Origin: Fragum whitleyi
Taxonomy: Eukaryota; Mollusca; Bivalvia; Cardiida; Cardiidae
Direction: 5' to 3'
Length of the DNA: 64,000 bases
Assembly (NCBI GenBank): GCA_948146395.1
Contig: OX411556.1
Location: 32,579,056-32,643,055, forward strand
The first letter of the stretch is position 1. Every line of letters starts with the position of its first letter. Of this stretch, positions 49,601 through 56,404 are shown one piece after another. Under the pieces are notes generated by a model, which saw only the letters and a list, made by a program, of their open reading frames with translations, was not told where the DNA came from and did no database searches. Both the position numbers and the translations under genes were made by a program.

Positions 49601-50718
49601 AGTTCAGATAAAATTAACAAACTGGTTTTGAATTCTCATGCCCAACTTGACTCAGTTTTTTAGCTACACTGGCTGAAAGCTACTGGGCCTATTGTCATGG
49701 CGTTGTGTTTGTCCGTCTGTATGTACTTCCGTGCGTCCAGTTGTAAACTTTTTCTTTAAAAAAATCTTCTCCTCAGAAACTGCTGGAAGAATTTGAACCA
49801 AACTTTACAGGAAGTTCAAGAAATTTGGATCCAATGAAAAACATGGATTTAATGGGCATGGCTTATTTCCAAATATGGTAAAAAGAGAGTTTTCTCAGAT
49901 TCTAATTGATGGATACTAATTAAATTTTACATGAATGATCCTTGGTTGACCTTTTATCAGTCTACCAAAATTTATTGTGATCAGATGAAAAATATGTATT
50001 TTATGGGCGGAGGTCATTTCTCTACATGTTATATAGTGTAAACTTTGAAAATCATTATCTCAGAATGTTACTGATGGATATCAAACAAACTTCATTTGTA
50101 TGATCCTTGGGTGACCCATTATCATGCAGCCAAAAAATAATTGTCATTTGCTGAAAAATTTGTCTCTATTGGCGGAGGTAATTTCTCTATATGTTATTTA
50201 GTAGAAACTTTGAAAATCAACCAAAATATCTTAAAATCAAGTCAAAATTTAGATTTGCTATTACAAGAATTTCAAGCCTGTGCAGCAACTCAAGCCATTC
50301 ATGGCTTTCTAGTTTTTTGACAGACAGACAAGTAGATTTTCCATGGAAACTTGTCAAAGGACAAATGGAATCAAGACTGAAATTGTAGACTAATCCATAG
50401 AGAAAGAAATTTTAAGTTACATGTTATTTTATTTTTATTTTTTTTCAAATTCCAATATTTGTACTAAGAAGTACTGATTAGAAAACATTAAGTAAATGGA
50501 CAAAATGCTTTCTAGAAGAGAACACTTTGACAATTAAATTTTCAAGTTGTTTTGCCAAGGTTTTTATTCCAAATTTGTTTTTGCAAACATGTTTATCTTG
50601 AGCTATTGTATCTTTGTAGAACTATCTTGTGAAGGAAGGACTGGTGTGGGTCGACGAGCAGGCTACAACAGAAACACAGTACTGGTTCCCTAGTTTATTC
50701 AGTGCATCTACATCTTGA
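34584..50718 (+). CDS. SNF8: SNF8 / VPS22 / EAP30, ESCRT-II subunit (complete, eight coding exons)
   Basis: Coding exons are 34584-34637, 36810-36860, 39599-39737, 40931-41035, 42431-42503, 46442-46583, 49423-49497 and 50620-50718: 738 nt, 245 residues (human SNF8 is 258). Diagnostic blocks are [18 protein letters not shown] at the N-terminus, [86 protein letters not shown] and the C-terminal [13 protein letters not shown] / YWFPSLF. The family fold is an N-terminal helical part followed by two winged-helix domains (about residues 115-190 and 190-245 here). Known role: with VPS25 and VPS36 it forms ESCRT-II, which links ubiquitinated cargo sorting to ESCRT-III on endosomes. It lacks the short C-terminal extension of the vertebrate protein. 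Confidence 0.96.
34638..36809. other. SNF8 intron 1
   Basis: Few recognisable repeats. 34945-35000 carries a CTGATGA...GAAA motif (see findings), and 35970-36140 is a second copy of the 8820 repeat. No other exon is seen. Confidence 0.45.
36810..36860 (+). CDS. SNF8: SNF8 coding exon 2
   Basis: 51 nt, phase 0, between TTTGCAG and GTGAGT; encodes [17 protein letters not shown], matching the AKYKERG segment of SNF8. Confidence 0.94.
37105..38143 (+). repeat. Tandem-monomer element, GCCCCTGCATC head
   Basis: Starts TTTTAAGCCCCTGCATCAAT with GATAGGGGCATATTG, then CTGTCTGTT repeats. Diverged ~160-180-bp monomers follow (ACATTGGCCATAACTTT, TTGCTTGTGACAAGACC), ending GGGGGCATTCATGTTTAACA and CATCTTGTT. 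Same plan as 46671 and 47817 but older. Confidence 0.7.
38364..38550 (+). mobile_element. Pearl-like (GTCC)n mini-element, copy 2
   Basis: TTTTTATGCCCCCGATAGGG to ACAGTGACAGCTCTTGTTTT, inverted relative to 23880-24059. The two copies differ almost only in number and order of GTCC/GTCT units. It lies in SNF8 intron 2. Confidence 0.85.
39599..39737 (+). CDS. SNF8: SNF8 coding exon 3
   Basis: Acceptor TTTTCAG, donor GTGAGT; reads [20 protein letters not shown] and on to GVDPLA with a split Ser codon. It is strongly conserved with the human segment around KHKQEIRKNPEF. A second partial copy of its middle lies just downstream (about 39777-39860), see separate entry. Confidence 0.96.
39777..39880 (+). 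pseudogene. Partial decayed copy of SNF8 exon 3 end
   Basis: About 40 nt after exon 3 the intron repeats its sense with changes: a CAGCCAAACTTAAAGATGAA block followed by AATCAGAAAAGATC, then GTAGATCCCTTAGCTTGTAGGT aligned loosely with the exon's GTTGATCCATTAGCTTGTGAGT. An in-frame TGA (TTTTGAGCCC) and indels disable it. It looks like a second local exon duplication in the same gene. Confidence 0.7.
39943..40298. mobile_element. Palindromic MITE, CAGGGGTGTGGAATT family (copy 3)
   Basis: Termini CAGGGATGTGGAATTACG and (inverted) AAGGGTGTGAAATTCCAA; central GAAGAAAATGCTGG...CAGCATTTTCTTC hairpin. It lies in SNF8 intron 3, about 200 bp past exon 3. Confidence 0.75.
40470..40735 (+). repeat. Dispersed repeat of AGTTATGCCCCTTTT type
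   Basis: Inverted homologue of 7190-7495: TTTAGCTTGGTTGTTTTCGG at one end and GTAAGAGTTATGCCCCTTTT at the other. Confidence 0.6.
40931..41035 (+). CDS. SNF8: SNF8 coding exon 4
   Basis: Acceptor TTTACAG, donor GTATGA; encodes [20 protein letters not shown] and [13 protein letters not shown] with split codons at both ends. Confidence 0.96.
41071..42113 (+). repeat. Tandem-monomer element, GCTCCCCGAAGG head
   Basis: Head hairpin GCTCCCCGAAGGAAGAGCAT, (GTCC)n, then TTCTCCTTAACCCTTGGGCC. ~160-bp monomers with GGAGCATATCTCCTAAAGTA and CATTGCCCTTTGTTATTTTT follow, ending GGGGAGCATAATCCGTCTCT and GACGGCTCTTGTTTTT. It sits in SNF8 intron 4, with a larger relative at 56405-58828. Confidence 0.8.
42431..42503 (+). 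CDS. SNF8: SNF8 coding exon 5
   Basis: Acceptor ATTGTAG, donor GTAAGT; encodes [19 protein letters not shown] and QAIS with a split Val codon completed by exon 6. Confidence 0.93.
42599..43260. mobile_element. CpG-rich insert, possibly a hAT-like element with one end visible
   Basis: From CAGTGCTCTCAATAAGCGGA on, the sequence is rich in CG (repeated ACGTCCG / GGACGT) in contrast to its CpG-poor flanks. No matching right terminus was found, so the right limit is approximate. Confidence 0.4.
43280..43405 (+). mobile_element. Right-end fragment of a TTAA MITE
   Basis: TTTGAGCACTTTGATTTTGA to TTCAGCATGACAAGGG and TTAA, matching the right part of the CCCTTGTCATGCTGAA family (compare 60500-60690). 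Confidence 0.65.
43722..45400 (+). repeat. Eleven-copy 145-bp tandem array, AGCTCACC-head family
   Basis: Head hairpin TAGCTCACCTAGGCACGAAG with CAAGGTGAGCTTTT, a short GTCCGTCGTGCG tract, then monomers starting ACCTTGTGGACACTCTAGAGG-like sequence near 43803, 43948, 44093, 44238, 44382, 44526, 44670, 44816, 44958, 45103 and 45248. Because 145 is 3n+1 the reading frame changes each monomer. The 62-119-codon open frames across it ([10 protein letters not shown] type) are by-products. It lies in SNF8 intron 5. Confidence 0.9.
45940..46205 (+). mobile_element. Single-monomer GCCCCCTCCCCC-head element
   Basis: TTATTATGCCCCCTCCCCCT hairpin with GAGGGGGTATATTGC, an interior with TTATTGCCCTTTGTTGA, and end GGGGGGCATAAATGTTTTAC. 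It is the counterpart of 4713-4978. Confidence 0.7.
46304..46405 (+). pseudogene. Decayed tandem duplicate of SNF8 exon 6
   Basis: The stretch after TGTTGTTACAG matches exon 6 ([17 protein letters not shown]) but has one extra T in the GGGTTT run near 46353-46356. In the shifted frame the match resumes as [12 protein letters not shown]. The copy stops before the exon's 3' third and has no donor. The duplicated unit includes the acceptor and intron bases from ATTCTAAAT (46267; repeated at 46411), giving a unit of about 144 bp. Inclusion would break the SNF8 frame. Confidence 0.88.
46442..46583 (+). CDS. SNF8: SNF8 coding exon 6 (functional copy)
   Basis: Acceptor TTTTGTTACAG, donor GTAAAC; encodes [17 protein letters not shown], then [20 protein letters not shown] and [10 protein letters not shown]. 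It is chosen over the upstream near-duplicate because it is in frame throughout and has a donor. Confidence 0.95.
46671..46995 (+). mobile_element. Single-monomer ATGCCCCC element in SNF8 intron 6
   Basis: TATATGCCCCCTCATCGATA head with ATGGGGCATATTG, a (GTCC/GTCT)n tract, one monomer (ACTTAACATTGCCAATATCT) and tail GGGGGCATTCGTGTTTCACA. The tail and monomer match the five-monomer element at 47817. Confidence 0.85.
47050..47126. repeat. Near-perfect 54-bp palindrome with extended arms
   Basis: 25-nt arms starting AGCTAGTCCTATAGTATC (47061-47114), four-base loop ACAT, one mismatch. Outside them AGAATT...AATTCT extends the symmetry with gaps. It would fold into a long hairpin in the SNF8 intron 6 transcript. 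Confidence 0.9.
47140..47815. other. SNF8 intron 6 middle part
   Basis: Contains ACTGCCTATAGGCAGT palindromes at 47475-47520. No exon seen. Confidence 0.45.
47817..48770 (+). repeat. Five-copy 163-bp tandem array element
   Basis: Head TTTTTATGCCCCCGTATCGA with GATCGGGGGCATATTG, a (GTCC/GTCT)n tract, monomers starting GTTAACCAAAAAACTTAACA at 47912, 48075, 48238, 48401 and 48564 (exact 163-bp spacing), and tail GGGGGCATTCGTGTTTCACA then CATCTTGTT. Confidence 0.9.
48888..49108 (+). mobile_element. piggyBac-like MITE, copy 4
   Basis: TTAA at 48884-48887 and 49109-49112; CCCTTTCCTGTCC and inverted CCTTTTCCTGTTT ends; the same GAAGAAATTGC hairpin. Confidence 0.85.
49423..49497 (+). CDS. SNF8: SNF8 coding exon 7
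   Basis: Acceptor CTTTTAG, donor GTGAGT, phase 0; encodes [20 protein letters not shown] and ANRAL. It corresponds to the NGYVT...KWETERA part of the second winged helix. Confidence 0.93.
49656..50215 (+). repeat. Tandem-monomer element, TAGCTACACTGGC head
   Basis: TAGCTACACTGGCTGAAAGC head, GTCCGTCTGTATG tract, then ~160-bp monomers with GGGCGGAGGTCATTTCTCTA; related to 1490-2947. Confidence 0.65.
50620..50718 (+). CDS. SNF8: SNF8 terminal coding exon 8
   Basis: Acceptor TCTTTGTAG; encodes [20 protein letters not shown] and [12 protein letters not shown], then TGA. Twenty bases of its coding end (from 50680) recur 51 bp downstream in the 3' UTR. Confidence 0.95.
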   Translation, partial: NYLVKEGLVWVDEQATTETQYWFPSLFSASTS

Positions 50719-51487
50719 CTTGGTATTCAATACTGGTTCCCTAGTTTATTTGAAATTTAACTTGCATGGTTAAATAACTTGGCAACAACAGGGCTTAAGA
50801 TAATAAAAGATTTCTCCTTCTCGTCTCAAAACTTTCTAAAACTTCAACTTGAGGATTTAGGCTTTTAATCTGTTTTTATACTAATTTGAAAATATGAACA
50901 TTGAAGATAATATCAATAAGTTGTTCAAAATAAAAACTTAATATAATTTTTTATATTCAAACATAGAAGATGATATTTATAAGTTGTTATAAATAACAAC
51001 TTATCAATATTATCTTTTATATTCATACATTTTATTTTATATTTGAGAAAATTCATAGTTGAGCAATAAAAGAATTCAATAACCTTGGCTCCTGAAGCCA
51101 AATATTGTTCTTTTTTTTAACCATTCACAACATGGGCTTAAGCACTTTACTGGTTCCCGATGTTGAATTCGAAATGAAGCTTGTGTTGATAAATCACCGG
51201 GCAACATTGGAAACGCTACACTGGTTCTTTGTTTGAACCTCCGACATGGATTTGAAATACTTCTGGATCCCTTGTTTATTCATTTGAATTAATATAACTT
51301 AGAATTGAAACTCTGAACTGGTTCCCCATCTTGGTCTGGAAATGAAGCTTGTGTTGATTAATCACTGGGCAACATGAGAAATACAACACTGGTTTTTTGT
51401 TTAAACCATCTCTAACATGGATTTGAAATACTACTGGTTCCCTTGTTTATTTATTTGAGTTAATATAACTTAGAATTGAAACTCTGA
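50680..51487. repeat. Local repeats seeded by the SNF8 last exon
   Basis: TACTGGTTCCCTAGTTTATT occurs at 50680 (coding) and 50731 (3' UTR), 51 bp apart. Further on, two copies of a 168-171-bp unit begin at 51149 and 51317, each with three ACTGGTTC-type subrepeats and GAAATGAAGCTTGTGTTGAT. Confidence 0.8.
50929..51070 (+). terminator. Candidate SNF8 polyadenylation signals
   Basis: AATAAA hexamers at 50929-50934 and 51065-51070, 211 and 347 nt past the stop codon. Which one is used cannot be told from sequence. Confidence 0.4.
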
Positions 51488-51515
51488 ACTTGTTCTTTAG
51501 TATTTTATAGATATC

Positions 51516-51800
51516 CAGGGGTGTGGATTTCGCATTTTTGGTTTAAACCTATTTATTTTACATCGATTGGGAAACAAGTTCTTACAACCTAGATTAATCC
51601 CTCTCGATTTTACTTCCTGGAAAATTCACCAGTACTTGCGCCAAATGTGTGGGCCAATGAAAGAACCAAGATCTCTAGCCGCTTCCGGGAATCTAACTCA
51701 GGACCTTTGGGTCAAGAGGCCGACACTCTACCACTAGACCACGGACACCACAGATTTCCCATGCCCAAATTGTCTGACAATTGGTTTTCTACTGTGGACA
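51516..51800. mobile_element. CAGGGGTGTGG MITE (copy 4) broken by a SINE
   Basis: CAGGGGTGTGGATTTCGC then the SINE, after which MITE-like CAGATTTCCCATGCCC and CTACTGTGGACAAATAC resume. The right terminus is not found. Confidence 0.55.
51541..51751 (-). mobile_element. tRNA-derived SINE, family A (copy 3)
   Basis: Minus-strand box A GTGGTCTAGTGGTAGAG, degenerate box B GAGTTAGATTCCCGG, body TTGGTTCTTTCATTGGCCC. Confidence 0.75.
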
Positions 51801-52240
51801 AATACATTTTTAGCTCAGTTGTTTTCGAAGAAAACCCAAGGTATTAACCCAAGGTATTATTATCACCTTAGTGTCGTTCGTAGGTGTTGGCGTTGTCATT
51901 GGCATTGGCATGATAAACTAAACACATAACAAATCTTAACATAAAACCTAATCATACTTACATATCTGCAAGCAGTTTGATTAGGTATTAGGCATGATAA
52001 GGCATCATATCTATGAAATCAGCAAATTTTATAATCTTGTTTTAAACAACAAAAGCTTATTTTACTTTATGATCAAGTAGTGTGTGCAATCTCACAAATT
52101 ATTTTCAGCTTTGGACTAGTTATGACAGCACTGTTTATCTTTTTCTGTGTGTAAAAGATATATGAGCCTGTGTGTTACATTATCAACAATTTCACATGTG
52201 CCCATAGCAAAGCCTCTGGCCAGCCTGTGTTGATAGATAT

Positions 52241-52605
52241 AGAGGATAATCGTTTGTTTCAGTGTAAGATCGATTTATATTTCATTAAGTAAACATCAAA
52301 AGCTATATTTTCACGAGTGGCGAAAATATAGCTTTTGGTGTTCACGAAATGAAATATAAATCAATCATACACTGAAATAAACGATTATTCTATTTCTTTA
52401 ATGCAAATATGAGACAAAATATAAAATTTCTACATCATATTTTCGTAAAGCGCGTCATTTTGCATGTGATTGCTATGCAACGTTTGATATGACGTCACTT
52501 ATTTCGCTCCGCACAGATGACGTCAGATAGGATGAAATGCACAAAAGCAGGGTAAAAGTTCTTGATCATTTCACTGCTTTTGCTTATAATGCAGTATCAG
52601 TTGTG
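52241..52605. mobile_element. Palindromic MITE with TGACGTCA flank
   Basis: Hairpin arms GATAATCGTTTGTTTCAGTG and inverse around a GCTATATTTTCACGAGTGGC centre (52241-52396). The right flank has AAAGCGCGTCATTTTGC, ATGACGTCACTT and AAAAGCAGGGTAAAAG, as in 13200-13500 inverted. Confidence 0.75.
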
Positions 52606-52756
52606 GATCTAGATTGTCATGGGGGAATTCAATCAAAATTAGGCAATAGATGGAAAACGATCCTCTGCAATTTTTGAATCATTCTCAAAAAATAAGATTT
52701 TTTCAGCCGTTATTTAAGAATCTTAAGATACTTTTATGAGGACACGATGGTTTCAC

Positions 52757-53060
52757 TCACAGTTTCGAGGCATTCGGAACATCACTCGGCCATTTCCATA
52801 AACTACAACATACACCATTTTAACTGATGTCATCAAGTTTTTCCAAGGTTTTCCCGTAATTTTTAAAAATAGTCTATCTATGTACATCCGAGGTTGATCG
52901 TGAGATTGGCCGAGTGGTGTTCCGAATGGAGATTGGTCGAGAGGTGTTCCGAATGAGTTTCGAGGGCTAACGCCATTTAAAGTGACGTTATGATCGAGTT
53001 TTTCCAAGGTTTTCCCGTATTTTCTAAAAATAGTCCGTCTATTTATTGGTGTTCCGAATG
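52757..53060. repeat. Two direct copies of the ATTCGGAAC repeat
   Basis: TTTTTCCAAGGTTTTCCCGT appears at about 52838 and 52994 (156 bp apart) with GTGTTCCGAATG nearby; the inverted single copy is at 4090-4270. Confidence 0.65.
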
Positions 53061-53535
53061 AAATGCAATAGGTCTTTCGGGAAACCCCCGAACTTCGATC
53101 TGCAAGTCCTGTGTTGTAGGAACTCGAATTAGCCTAGTTCCCGACCATCAACGCAACATTTCTATTCGATCTTTCATAACTTAAGATATTTTCGAAAGAA
53201 TTTACGATTACAAGCATGCAGTTCTGACCCTGAGCCGACGTAAACTTAGAAAACAGCAAGTCGACGAAGACCTTCCAGCAACCCTCTCAACTAAGACCGA
53301 CCACGCCGTTTTCGTTTAACTAACTAACTTGGCAGAAACAAGCTTTTTAGTCATAAGTACCACTACGAATTTTAATGTTGTCGTTTATTTGTGTATCATT
53401 TGTTTTACTTTATGACATTTCACTTCGATAGCGAGATAAACAATACACTATCTAAAAATAGATCGTGTATTTTTTGCGCACAGAAAGTAGACTTGAAACT
53501 TTGATAGTTTCTTCGATCTATGGGATTGCAATTAT

Positions 53536-53694
53536 AAGGGACGAGTGTCTATTTCACTGCGATTATTGGGGTAAAACTGTGCAGTTGTCTAAGCACATGG
53601 CTTAAACATAACGCCCTACGGGCGTTATTTGCCATGTGCTAAGGCAATTGCACTTTATACCCCAATAAACGCAGTGAAAAAGACACTCATCCCT
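53536..53694. mobile_element. Palindromic MITE
   Basis: Arms GGGACGAGTGTCTATTTCAC and GTGAAAAAGACACTCATCCC, with ATTGGGGTAAA, AAGCACATGGC and an inner AACGCCCTACGGGCGTTAT hairpin. Confidence 0.8.
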
Positions 53695-54389
53695 ATAATA
53701 AACATAAATGCAGTCATAACCGTTTCTCGCTGAGCCATCGATATTTGTTATGGCAGTGAAAAAATGGCCAAATATAAACACAATCAGCGCAAAGTATTCA
53801 CATTTGATTTGGGAAAAGGTGCATTACACGTCTGTTGAATTTTTAGTGACCTTGATTTTATGAGTATGGACCTTTTTAGAAGCTCCACGATTTTGTAAAA
53901 TCACATCAAAAGTGGTCGACTTTAACCTTCGAAAAGGGGGATGGGGTTTTATTAGAGCACGAGGCTCTTTTAGAATTTTACAGGTTGTCTCTTCAAAACA
54001 GTCCTCAGTCCTTTTCTAAATTTGATTTTTAGATGGTCCTAAGGACTCAAATAGTTGTGCTGGCTACTTATATACTAGTCCCAGACTTGCAAAACCTTCG
54101 CCCCTTAAAACACTGTCGGAATTTGTATTCTCAAATCCCCATAACAGAATTTCTGGATCCGCTTTGTGTGTAACTATGTTTGTAGTTTCATTTTTCCATG
54201 CATTCAAAAATATGCCCTTCATCTACTTATTTACTGTATAACTATTTGATTTCTGTGATTGGTGAAACCATTTAGAAAGCATCTGCGATTCTTTGGAGTA
54301 GATCTCGGGAATGATAAGGATGCAGCAAGGACAGCGTGTCGTTTCGCATGTGAGTTTGCATCACATTACAAGCACTGATTTTTTTTGTC

Positions 54390-55731
54390 CAGTGGATGTC
54401 AACAAAGAAACATTTCCGTAGATGTCATTCAAACTTGCCCAGTGGTTGAGGAGACAATTAACCCATATTTATAGGGTCATCAAAATTTCGAGAACAAATT
54501 TTGGAAAGGGTCATCTAATGAACTGTCGGGCAAAATTCCTCTGAAATAAGTCCATTGGTTAAGGAACTTTCTGTCAAAATGCATTTAAATTGGCCCAATG
54601 ATTAAGGAGGTATCGTTCAGAGATTTCATAGTGAATAAAATGCCCCGTCTTGCGACACCTATATATATTTGGGTCCGTCAAATTTTGGGGTACATTTTTT
54701 GGAAAGGGTCTTCCAAGGAACAGTCAGGCAAAATTTCTCTGAAATAAGTCCACTTGTTTAAGAGATGTCAAAGAATTCACGGGGAAAAATCCCCGCCCTC
54801 TCATGGCATTAACTTAAGGATCAGCCAGAATTTCACGAAACCTTTTAAGATAGGATCACCAAAGGAACATTAAGGCAAAATTTCATTAAAATCTGCCCCG
54901 CGTTTAAGAAGGAGATTCCGATCAAACATTTCAAAATCAAACAAGGCGGCAAATTGTTACAAGATACGCCTGTTGCACTGCTGGGTCTTTAAGAATTTAA
55001 AAACAACGAAAAGAAATAATTCTTAAATTAGCTAGGTAGAGTTACGGCTCTTGTGCACTGCGCTCAGTAACCAAGAGAGGAACATAACTGCCAAGGCAAC
55101 AGAGTTATGCTACAGACAAAGAAGTCACTGGTGATCTCAAAATATGTTCCGTCTTTCGTCTTAAAGATTTTATTGTGAAAATGATCCCGCCCTGACACGC
55201 CCATATGTATGTGTGTGTGTGTGGGGGGGGGGGGGTGGGGGGGGGGGGGGGTAATCGAAATTTACTGAACAACTTTAGAAGAGGGTCAGCTAAGGAACAT
55301 TTCTGTCACATTTAGTTAAAATCCGCCCATCAGCTTAGTAAGAGGAGATTTTAAATGATTTTATAGTATAGCCATATTTTTCGGTCAATCCAAATTTCTT
55401 GAACAACTTTAGAAGATGGTGATGGACATCCATTCCAAGTGTCAATGGAATTGGGTCAATGGTTTTGAAGAAGATTTTTAAAGATTTTATAGTGAAAATA
55501 AACCCGCCCTGCCACGTCTATATTTGGGGGTGAACACAATTTTCATGATCATTTCTAGAAAAGGTTCTCCCAAATAAATTTTCTGCACGTTTCGTTAAAG
55601 TCCACCCTTCGGTTCAGGCGGAGAAGATGTTTAAAGAATGGTTTACAAGCGGACGAACGGACGGATGCACGCCTGATCGACACACCACCGTAACGATAGC
55701 TTGCTTGCCTTCGGCCAGTGGAGCTTAAAAT
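54390..55731 (-). repeat. Tandem-monomer element, CTCCACTGGCC-head family
   Basis: Roughly 150-180-bp monomers (GGAACAGTCAGGCAAAATTT, CGCCCTGCCACG) run to GGACGAACGGACGGATGC and the head GCCTTCGGCCAGTGGAGC near 55708. A long G tract lies at 55223-55251. Confidence 0.65.
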
Positions 55732-55884
55732 CTCCAAACCATTGGACTGATTTCAATGATACTTGGCATGGATGTTTCTTGGGTGACCCTTTACTTAAAG
55801 AAACTCTTTATAATAATTTTTCTCTCTCATCTCAATGGGCCAATTTATAATGAAACATGGCATATAATATTTCCGAGAAGCACT

Positions 55885-56404
55885 TTTTAGCTCTACTGGC
55901 CAAAGGTGGAGTGTCCGTCGTGCGTCCGTCCATGAGTCCGTCTGTCTGTGCGTCCGTCTGTGCGTGCGTGCGTAAACTTTTCTTCTAACATCTCCTAAAC
56001 AAATGGGTGGATTTTGACGAAACTTGGCTAGAATGTTCCTTGGGTGACCTTCTTCTAAAGTTGTTCAAGAAATTTGGATTGAGCCCCAAATATGGGCATG
56101 GCAGGGCGGGCTTATTTTGAGACCGAAATCTTTGAACGACATCTCCGCCGGAATCATTGGGCCGATTTTAATGAAACTTTACCAGAATGTTCCTTGTGTG
56201 ACCCTTTTGAAGAATTGTTTGCAAAGTTTTGATTGGCCTATCAATATGGGACTGGCAGGGCTTATTTTGAGTCTCCTCAGTAATGAGTGGAAGGGCTGGG
56301 TCTATCATTAATTCAAATTCTTGGAATAACATCTCTTCAACAATTAGGCAAATGTGAATGAAACTTTGCCAGAAAGTTACTTGGCTGAGATCCATTATTA
56401 TGGA
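55885..56404 (+). repeat. Tandem-monomer element, CTCTACTGGCC head
   Basis: TAGCTCTACTGGCCAAAGGT head, GTCCGTCTGTGCGTGCG tract, monomers with TGAAACTTTRCCAGAATGTT-like sequence. It is inverted relative to 54390-55731. Confidence 0.65.
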
